Origin: Amorphophallus konjac
Taxonomy: Eukaryota; Streptophyta; Magnoliopsida; Alismatales; Araceae
Assembly (NCBI GenBank): GCA_022559845.1
Contig: CM040121.1
Coordinates: 512,658,566-512,722,565, forward strand
DNA: 64,000 nt
Direction of reading: 5' to 3'
Shown here in pieces: positions 56,940-64,000 of the stretch. The notes beneath the pieces were generated by a model. That model had not been told where the DNA came from. It made no database searches and saw only the letters and a program-made list of their open reading frames with translations. Numbering within the stretch: the stretch's first letter is position 1; every line of letters begins with the position of its first letter. The position numbers were made by a program, and so were the translations under genes.

Positions 56940-57560
56940 TATGGCTTAATTATCAATTAACCCTTAATCACCATTCATAAAAATTAATTACCAGCATGTT
57001 CCCACCCCAAATTCTTCAATGAAGCTTAATTGAGCTTCAATTGAGCTTAAGTAAATCGAAATAGACAAAAGTCCAATTTTAAGGAACTAATTAGGCTTAA
57101 TTATCAATTAACCCATAATCACCCTTCATAAAAATTAATTACCAGCATGCTGTCACCTCAAATTCTTCAATGAAACTTAAGTGAGTTTCAATTGAGCCTA
57201 AATAAACCGAATTAGACAAAAGTCCCAATTTTAAGGAACTAATTAGGGCTTAATTATCAATTAACCCTTAATCACCCTTCATACAAATTAATTACCAGCA
57301 TGCTCCCACCTCAAATTCTTCAATGAAGCTTAATTGAGTTTCAATTGAGCCAAAGTAAACCTAATTAGACAAAAGCTCTAATTTTAAGGAACTAATTAAG
57401 GTTTAATGATCAATTAACCCTTAATCATCATTCATAAATTTTAATTACCAGCATGCTCCCATCCCAAATTCTTCAATGAAGTTTAATTGAGCCTAAGTAA
57501 ACCGAATTAGACAAAAACCCCAATTTTAAGGAACTAATTAGGGTTTAATTTGAAGTCTTA
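56940..57560. repeat. ~152 bp tandem repeats in hAT-C
   Basis: CCAGCATG-type anchors begin near 56994, 57145, 57298 and 57451 (spacing 151-153). Units share CAATTAACCCTTAATCA and TTCTTCAATGAAGCTTAATT. Same position and period as in hAT-A and hAT-B. Confidence 0.9.
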
Positions 57561-58099
57561 ACATATCTCATAGCTCATTCTTAACCTACAACTGAAAAAT
57601 TAACCTACAATATAAAAAACTTTCAACCCAACCAAAAAAACAAAACAAAACAAATCAACCCCAAATTTACCTCAAGAAAACAACCTCTACTTGCCAACCT
57701 TGCCCAACACAGCAGCAGCAGGAGCAGCAGCAGCAACAACAGCAGCACAGCATACCAGCAGCAACAACACCCTTTCTCCCTCAGATCTGAGGGAGAACAC
57801 GTGGGTTTCGGTCGGACCGAAACATGTAAGTTTCAGGCGAAACTGATACTGCTTTCTCCCGAAATCGATACCGCTTTCGCCCGAAACCATTTTTTTTAAA
57901 GTTTCGGACCTGCTACAGTGAGCAGGTCTGGTTTCTTGTTGGTTAAGGTCGAAACCAATACGTTTCGGCCGATACTGCCAACCATGGATGTGAGTGGGGC
58001 CTTCTCTAAAATTAGAAAGAAGTGGGGTGCGAGTATTAGAGCTTAGGTGAAGGCAAACATGGAAGGGGAGGTGGGTGGGGAGGAGAGGGATTTCATACG

Positions 58100-58470
58100 T
58101 TTTTAATAAGGATTATCTCATGGAATGTGAGGAGGTTTTGGGAGATGGAAAAGAAGAGGGCGGTGAGAGAGTTGATCAGGAGATGCAAAATTAATGTTCT
58201 ATGCATCCAAGAGATCAAGTGTGATGGTGATGGTGTTGAGCTTATGAGTGAGATTGGAGGCAGTAGGTTGTCTATTGGTGTTGCTTCCCTAGCTGTGGGC
58301 AGGTCTGGAGGGATTATGATACTTTGAAACCCTTATGAAGTGGAGGAGGTGGTTCAGGACAGACAGGTGAGCAGGTTGGCTCTCTCTTTACACTTCAGTC
58401 AGCTAAGAGACATCTTTTTTTGGGACTTCAGTGGGGTGTATGGCCCTCAGTCCAGGGAGGAGAAAAGTGA
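58100..58470 (+). pseudogene. LINE ORF2 endonuclease N-terminus
   Basis: IISWNVRRFWEMEKKRAVRE then INVLCIQEIKCDGDG is the AP-endonuclease-like start (N and E active-site motifs visible). A stop follows GGIMIL, and the frame resumes at NPYEVEEVV and GVYGPQSREEKSDF. Sequence then jumps to the region between endonuclease and RT, so the C-terminal half of the endonuclease is deleted. Confidence 0.8.
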
Positions 58471-58848
58471 CTTCTATGGGAGGGGTAGATGGATTAAGGA
58501 CGGTGATAGGAACACTGCTTATTTCCAGCGTATTATTTCAGGGAGGAGGTGGGTTAACACCGTCACTAGCATTAGGGTGGGTGACTTCTCCGTATCTTCT
58601 AAGGAGGATATCAGAACGCATGCCAGAGACTTTTATTCCAGGCTATTTATAGAGAAGGAGCAGTGTAGACCGCGGATTGCAGATGACTTACTTCCTTGTC
58701 TCTCCACTGAGGAGAGAGATACTATCTCCCAGTGTTTCTCCGAGGAGGAGGTCCACTAGGCGATTTTCTCTCTTACAGGGGACAGAGCTCCGGGGTCAGA
58801 TGATTTTCTATTGGCATTCTTTTAGAAGTGCTAGGAAGTTATCAAAGA
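58471..58848 (+). pseudogene. LINE ORF2 linker region
   Basis: WIKDGDRNTAYFQRIISGRR and later DLLPCLSTEERDTISQCFSE are typical of the segment between endonuclease and reverse transcriptase in plant L1 elements. The region continues SDDFLLAFF before being split by hAT-D. Confidence 0.75.
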
Positions 58849-59049
58849 CAGAGATGGAAGTGTCAGTTTCGGCCGGTGCCGAAATCGAAACCGGTTTCGG
58901 TTTCGATTTCGGTTTCTGTCCGAAACCAAATAAATTATTATTTTTCAAATTGTAGGGTTTTGGTTTCGGCCCGGTTTCGGCCGAGTAGTTTCGGATCGTT
59001 TCGGTCCGAAATCAAAACGTTTCGGTTTCAGTCGAAACTGCCATCCATG
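58849..59049. mobile_element. hAT-D: 201 bp MITE of the same hAT family
   Basis: Flanked by exact 8 bp duplications ATCAAAGA (58841-58848 and 59050-59057). Ends CAGAGATGGAAGTGTCAG and, inverted, CATGGATGGCAGTTTCG. Nearly the whole interior is GTTTCGG/CCGAAAC-type motifs plus a short AT-rich centre. It consists of the two subterminal arrays only. Confidence 0.92.
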
Positions 59050-59305
59050 ATCAAAGATGATTTATTGGCAACGGTGAGAGAGTTCCAAGGGGAGAGAGCA
59101 CACTTGGAGGGTATCAATAAAACTCTCTTAGTGCTTATTCCTAAGAAGACAGGTGCACAAGAGTTACGAGACTTCGAACCCATTAGCCTGCTGAATGCCG
59201 CTTACAGGATCATTATTAAGGTGCTAGCTGGGAGGTTGGTTGGGGTGATGGACAAGTTGGTCAGCAGCTTCCAGGGAGTTTTCATTAGAGGGAGACTTAT
59301 CCAGT
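59050..59305 (+). pseudogene. LINE reverse transcriptase, N-terminal part
   Basis: IKDDLLATVREFQG, then NKTLLVLIPKKTGAQELRDF and EPISLLNAAYRIIIKVLAGR are fingers-domain motifs of L1-type RT. The frame ends at RGRLIQ, where the solo LTR inserts. Confidence 0.85.
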
Positions 59306-59694
59306 TGTTGGCCACGGAATATATTTTATGTGGAGGGGTTCTTTTTGAAAAGAATTATCTTATATAAGGGTTTATTCCATGGGTGCGCATCGTATCAGAC
59401 GATTCGGGTTCGGGTGCTGGACCTTTCCCTATGACCGCAGTCAGTGTTGATTTACATCGACCTAACGTCCGAACACCTTTGTTTATCTGTCAAAGAAACC
59501 TTAGTCTTTTACAAGAGTCCTGATATTGAGGGCATGCTTGTTTGTAGGGCTCAGATTTAATTTTCACTCACCACCGAAGAATTAACAGAATTAGGGTTTC
59601 AAAAAAAGAAAGGGCCACTAGGTTGGGTGAGAAACCCTACAATTGGGGGGCGTAGTTGCAATTTTACAGGAGCAATGGGCATTTTTGAAGTGTC

Positions 59695-59945
59695 GAGAGG
59701 TTTCTTAGATCCAGGGGTATTTTGATAATTTTGACTTTTCAGGGGTATTTTGGTAATTTTGGGTTTTCAGGGGTATTTTGGTAATTTTATCAGACCGGGG
59801 GACATTTCTGAAATTTCTGAGTTGGAGAGAAGGTAAGATAGAATCTCTAAGTCCCTGAGGCACTGAGGCCATTTTCGGAGAGTTTTGGAGGCTACTAGGC
59901 CATTTCTAGGTCATAGGGGTATTTTGGTAATTTTATCAGACTCCA
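59695..59945 (+). repeat. GGGGTATTTTGGTAATTTT repeats in the solo LTR
   Basis: At least four near-identical copies with spacers such as ATCAGAC or TTTTCAG. A similar GGGATATTTTGG lies in the minus-strand LTR fragment near 39945. Confidence 0.8.
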
Positions 59946-60689
59946 CGTAGACCTAGGCTCGAGGTGGCACTCAAGTGTAGGACTGAGCTGACAATGTCTC
60001 TAAACGGAAGGAGCAACGAAGGGCTTCATAGAAGGCGCACGTGTGTCGATTTGCAAAGGGAGGGGCATGTATACAATTTCTCGAAAGTCAGGGGTTTTCT
60101 TATAATTTTTTCCTTGATCGGTGTGCAAAGAAAATCTGCAGAGTACATCGACAATATTTAGGGCCCAAGTGGGTACAAGAGTTGTCGGCGAGTTGTCGAC
60201 TGTACATCAAAGAGATCTGCACTAACGCGGGAAGTAGGTAGCCCCAATTACAAAATATTGCACGGTAGAAGTGCAAACAACAAGACTTATGTTTCTCGTA
60301 GCCCCGGGGAGAACATTTTCGTAATTCTCCCATTATAGGGGCGTAACTACATAATTTAACCGTCCCAGGGGCGTAGAAACTTACAAACATGGCCCGCAGA
60401 GGGACATAATTACAAACATAGCCCTTAGGGGCATAGATACAAGATCCGGGGATCACTTATCCCTCAAGGGTCAAAACAACAAACAATGTTCTTCTCCTCG
60501 GTGCGCAAGTGTCCTTGTGCATAGCTTGTCCTTGATTTCTCGTAGCTGTCTCCTTCTGGATCCTCGGGGGTCTATTTATAGAAAGTGGAGGGCAACCCAG
60601 AGGTGTTTGAACCCGTACGGGGTGAACGGGATAAAAATGACCCCGGGCGAGTCTATTTCTTTCCTTTTTTTCTGCAGGAGAGAAAGGGG

Positions 60690-60905
60690 GGTGGGGTCGA
60701 GTGACCCCGGGGGCCCCACCTGGGGTCGAATGACCCCGGGCAAGCCCGCGCGGGACCTACCCGGGGCGAATGGCCCCAGGCGGGTCCCCCCGGGGTCAAT
60801 CGACCCTAGACAGGTCCTGCACGGGGTCGGTTGACCCAGGCGGGGCCCTCCCGGGGTCACTTGACCACGAGCGGGTCCCTGCCCGGGGTTGGGTGACACC
60901 GCGCT
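60690..60905 (+). repeat. GGGGTCGA-TGACCCCGGGC array in the solo LTR
   Basis: Five or six units of about 40 bp, each pairing GGGGTC with a nearby GACCCC, separated by GGCGGGTCC-type spacers. Very GC-rich and self-complementary. Confidence 0.8.
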
Positions 60906-61417
60906 GGTCTCCCCGACCCTGGACGGGTCCTTTTACCCCCTTTTTGCTTAAAAAAGCTCTCCCCAGGGATTAGCACGTCACGTGGAGAGAGGAGAGAATG
61001 CACCTCCTTGTTCGTTCGTTGTCTTCCCCACGCCGTAAGCCCCAAAGAGGGGATTTGTTCTTGTCCAAGCAGCGTGGTACACATGCGTGGGACTTCTTCG
61101 ACGGTGTGTACATCATCTCTTGCATCCCTTTTCCTTGCTGCGAGGGTTTTCTTTATTCACCCCGAACATCTAAGGGAGAAAAAGCTCATCCTTTCGGGGT
61201 TTTGTCTGGAACCACATGATCCTGACAATCGTTGTGGATTTAGTCCGGTTCTCAACCACCTCGTTTGTTGTGAGGGGTTTAAAATTACAGAGATATACGG
61301 GCCACAGAGTCCCAATGTGTGAAAATATTTCACGGAGTGGTGATACGTCGAATATTGAACCCTGACCAACTCGAGGGAAATGTCTCGATTTATCTGAGAC
61401 AAATAGTGGGCGCAACA

Positions 61418-62290
61418 CCAGGATAACTTTTTGGTGGCTCATGAGTGCTTGTTTGTTATGAAGTCCCACAGGAAGAAAGGGGTGATCCTCAAGCTGGATT
61501 TTGAGAAGGCCTATGATAGGGCTAACTGGATGTGTCTATTTGATGTGTTGGAAAAGATAGGTTTTGGAGAGAGATGGATCGGGTAGATCTGGAGTTGTAT
61601 TTCCTCTGCCTACTTTGCTATCCTTGTGAATGGGTGGCATCTTTCTTTTTCTATAGTGGGAGGGGACTTTGCCGGGGGGACCCTATATCTCCTCTCATAT
61701 TTTTGCTGATGGCTAATGTCTTGAGCAGGGTGTGTGGCTGAGAGTTGAGGTTGCATGTTTGATTAGGGGGTTTCAAGTGGATGGAGGGGGGGGGGGCACT
61801 ATTTCTCACCTACAGTATGCCGATGACACTATCCTCTCTTAGTTGAGGGAGAGGAGCAGTTGTTCACAGTCAAGCTCTTGTTGGAGTTGCTGGAGGAGGT
61901 GACTTGTCTTAAAGTCAATTTTAATAAGAGCTTGCTAGTGGGCATGAGTATGGAGGAGTGGTCTCTTCGAATGGTAGCTTATATTTTGGGGTGCAAGATA
62001 GGCGAGTTTCCTATCTCGTACCTAGGTCTTCTTTTATCTCCAAGTGCTTTTCACTATGCAGATTTACTTCCTATTGTGTAGAGGTATGAGTGTAGGTTGG
62101 CTAGATGGAAGGTTATATTGTTATATTATGTCTATGCTTGATAGCCTTCTTGTCTATTTTCTCTTCATGTTTTGGATCCTGAAGATGGTGGCCAAGAAGA
62201 TTGAGTCTATTCAGGGAAGTTTATTTGACATGGCAGTGGTGGGAGATGCAAGGGGTGTCATGACATCGCTTCGGATAGGGTGGCTACAAG
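61418..62290 (+). pseudogene. LINE reverse transcriptase, catalytic part
   Basis: DNFLVAHECLF leads to KGVILKLDFEKAYDRANW (first catalytic Asp). The YADD motif lies at 61816-61827 in QYADDTI. LKVNFNKSLLVGM and FPISYLGLLL follow. Several stops and frame changes between 61580 and 62280 make it inactive. Confidence 0.85.
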
Positions 62291-63400
62291 CAATGAAATG
62301 GGAGGGTTGGGGATCAAAGATGTGAGGGATTTCAACCTTGCCCTCTTGTGTAAATGGTTGTGGAGGCTGGGGACAGGGGAGGATGGACTGTGGGCGCAGG
62401 TGATCAAACAGAGGTACTATGTTAGGAGGAGAGTTTGGGACTTGGGTCTAGTGCCTTTGCATAGGATCTCCCCTCCGTGGTGCGATATCTGGTCTTGCAG
62501 GGATTTCCTCTCTTCTGGTGTTTGTGTCCATTCTAGGAAGAGGAGATCAGAGCATTTTCTAGAAGGACAGATGATGTGGAGACTTCACTTTGGAGACCTT
62601 CTTCCCAGTCTATGTGCGGTTTCAGACGCCCCCAAGCTTTCGATTCCCTTTTGTCAGGGGGCACCTGGGCTCCAACCTTCAAGAGGGCCCTTAGGGATGA
62701 GGAGTTGGTGCAGCTCTAGGACCTCCTCTCCTTTCTCCTCCCATTTCATCTTTTGCTAGACAAAAAGAATGAATGGTTTTGGAGGTGGGGAAAGGAGGGT
62801 ACTTTCTCCCTCAGCTCTGCCTATGCCAGGATCTCTGATGGTGGTGCTCATCATAGTCTCGCTCCGCAGGTCTGGAGGCCGAAGAGGCTATTGAAGGTGA
62901 AACTTCTCACGTGGAGGACCTCTCAGGGGAGACTACCTACTCGGGACAGTCTGAGTCGGTTCCTCCCGGGAGTCTAGTCGTCTTGCTGCCTGTGTGGGGT
63001 GGACGTCGAGACCCTAGGCCACCTGTTTGTGGGTTGTACTTACCCACAAGGGGTGTGGGGAGAGCTTGCTAGGAGGACTCACAGTGGTATCGGTTGGCAC
63101 TGTCAGGTACACCATCTGATGGAGCATTGGGGTAGGAGCTGGGTTCTTAGAAGTGACATGATGGTATGGTGGCTCATTCTCCATGTCACCCTTTGGACAT
63201 TGTGGGGGGAACGCAACAACCGGATCTTTAGGAGAGAGTTGAGAGCTGTGGAGTCGGTTATCTCTTTTATGTGTGATAGAGTGAGGGAATGGGCTGAAAT
63301 CTTTTGTAACGTGAATTCCCTCAACTCCTCCCTTTTTGTTTTGTTTTGTTGGGGGGCTAGAGTGATGCACACTATCTTTGTGTGGCTTTTTGTATAGGGT
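62291..63400 (+). pseudogene. LINE ORF2 C-terminus with zf-RVT domain
   Basis: NEMGGLGIKDVRDFNLALLC and KWLWRLGTGEDGLWAQVIK begin the tail. The plant zf-RVT zinc-binding stretch is WRTSQGRLPTRDSLSRFLPG, a stop, then CCLCGVDVETLGHLFVGC. WWLILHVTLWTLWGERNNRI leads to the C-terminal end. The shorter LINE copy at 35954 matches from this point on. Confidence 0.85.
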
Positions 63401-63475
63401 CTTTTTGGGGTACTTTGACCTTGTATATCCCGTTTTTTGTTTAATACAATAGTGTTATCACCCACTTTCAAAAAA

Positions 63476-64000
63476 GAGAGCAGTGAATAGGAGGGAAAAG
63501 ACATCTTTATTTGCTTGTTTTGGCTTGTTTTGGCTTGATTGTCTTGGACTTATTTTGCTTGTTTTGGCTAATATATGATTATATTGATTGATATAGAAAG
63601 AGAATAATGTTGATAAGGCCAGGTGGCTGTGTTATGTAGCAGAGAGAGAAGATAAATATGGACAAAATAGAAGGTTGGTCATGGATGATGTTGACATTCA
63701 CATCAAACATGATGAGCAATCATTGTTCCTTGTCTTGTAGCTTGATTGATTTTAAGCTTTCTATTCTTATTTATCATGTTCTCTTGTCTATACACATTCT
63801 GTGATTGTGGTTTTTTTGGTTGATTCCTCCACAAGATCTCTTTTTGGTCTTTATATGTTTTTGCACATTCCTTCCTATAACTTCAAAATAAATTTGAGTC
63901 CAAGGTTTGCCATACCGCTGGATCGGACTGTGCCAATCCTCTAGTGATACGGTCTAGTCCGGTACGGTATGGTATCGTGCCGAGAACCATTCTTTTTTTT
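63476..64000. other. Intron sequence after the LINE, possible transposon edge
   Basis: AT-rich with TTGCTTGTTTTGGCTTG repeats near 63510-63570 and no MMS19 exon. From 63901, CAAGGTTTGCCATACCG resembles the hAT family end CAAGGTTGGCAGTNTCGG. It is followed by GGTACGG-type motifs, so another related element may start here and run off the window. Confidence 0.4.

Larger units (their letters stand above)
52831..57986 (-). mobile_element. hAT-C: near full-length hAT element
   Basis: 5156 bp, with exact 8 bp duplications GATGTGAG (52823-52830 and 57987-57994). Terminal inverted repeats CAAGGTTGGCAGTGTCGG and CATGGTTGGCAGTATCGG match at 16 of 18 positions. GTTTCGG arrays lie at about 52845-52930 and 57805-57975. 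From its 5' end (high coordinates) the order is array, short GCAG-rich stretch, about four ~152 bp repeats, transposase, 3' UTR, array. It interrupts LINE ORF1. The transposase is broken, so it is not autonomous now. Confidence 0.95.
59306..61417 (+). mobile_element. Solo LTR inside the LINE
   Basis: Starts TGTTGGCCACGG and ends GGGCGCAACA, so the termini TGTTG and CAACA are perfect inverses. Flanks CCAGT (59301-59305) and CCAGG (61418-61422) are a 5 bp target duplication with one change. RT reads RGRLIQ before and DNFLVAHECLF after, joining cleanly. 2112 bp with no coding region or second LTR, so it is the product of LTR-LTR recombination (inference). It carries two degenerate arrays and a TATA-like CTATTTATAG near 60570. 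Confidence 0.82.
50930..63475 (+). mobile_element. L1-type LINE (copy 1) with three nested insertions
   Basis: Non-LTR retrotransposon with ORF1 (zinc knuckle), endonuclease, reverse transcriptase and a plant zf-RVT tail, ending CCACCCACTTTCAAAAAA. It is interrupted by hAT-C, hAT-D and a solo LTR. Removing them leaves about 5 kb. Many stops and frameshifts show that it is old. The 5' boundary is approximate and no target duplication was found. It runs in the direction of MMS19, within its intron. Confidence 0.85.

Noticed and set aside
60517..60973. Pro/Gly-rich frames on both strands near 60.5-61 kb
   Set aside because: They translate the GGGGTC array of the solo LTR.

Overview
This window is nuclear DNA of a flowering plant with a large, transposon-rich genome. 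The evidence is a plant-type MMS19 gene with huge introns, a second plant-like multi-exon gene, and many plant transposon families: Ty3/gypsy chromovirus LTRs, Ty1/copia, TRIMs, an L1-type LINE with a plant zf-RVT tail, and hAT elements. I cannot name the species. There are no bacterial-type operons, CRISPR arrays, rRNA genes or recognisable tRNA genes.

Layout. 1-27,400 is nested repeat DNA. It starts with gypsy coding relics and a complete ~2.95 kb chromovirus LTR (545-3493). Next is a large palindrome made of two tail-to-tail copies of one decayed copia element (5293-8502 on +, and 8503-8842 plus 14033-16290 on -). One arm of the palindrome is split by a younger complete copia element (8843-14032; 142 bp LTRs, 5 bp TSD CTTTA, 3 LTR mismatches). 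After a TA microsatellite and an ~800 bp polypurine tract come a second LTR type (18747-21333) and two more partial copies of the first LTR, around a region with a 32 bp minisatellite.

27,400-31,200 holds the 3' exons of an unrecognised plant gene, then a short intergenic region. 31,179 to the window end is the 5' half of MMS19 (cytosolic Fe-S cluster delivery). Ten exons can be assigned. Introns 6, 8 and the one after exon 10 are swollen by transposons. Exon 10 contains a one-base frameshift at a G run, so the allele is either broken or mis-assembled there.

The most interesting system is a hAT family with at least four members in the MMS19 introns, each with an exact 8 bp target duplication. 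C (52831-57986) is near full length, B (46076-49098) has lost its catalytic centre, A (40948-43467) is reduced further, and D (58849-59049) is a 201 bp end-only derivative. All carry dense GTTTCGG/CCGAAAC subterminal arrays. The three larger members also carry a ~153 bp tandem repeat upstream of the transposase start. Together they look like successive stages from an autonomous-type element to a MITE. C, D and a 2.1 kb solo LTR all sit inside one older LINE, and A sits inside a TRIM LTR, so the order of events can be read from the nesting.
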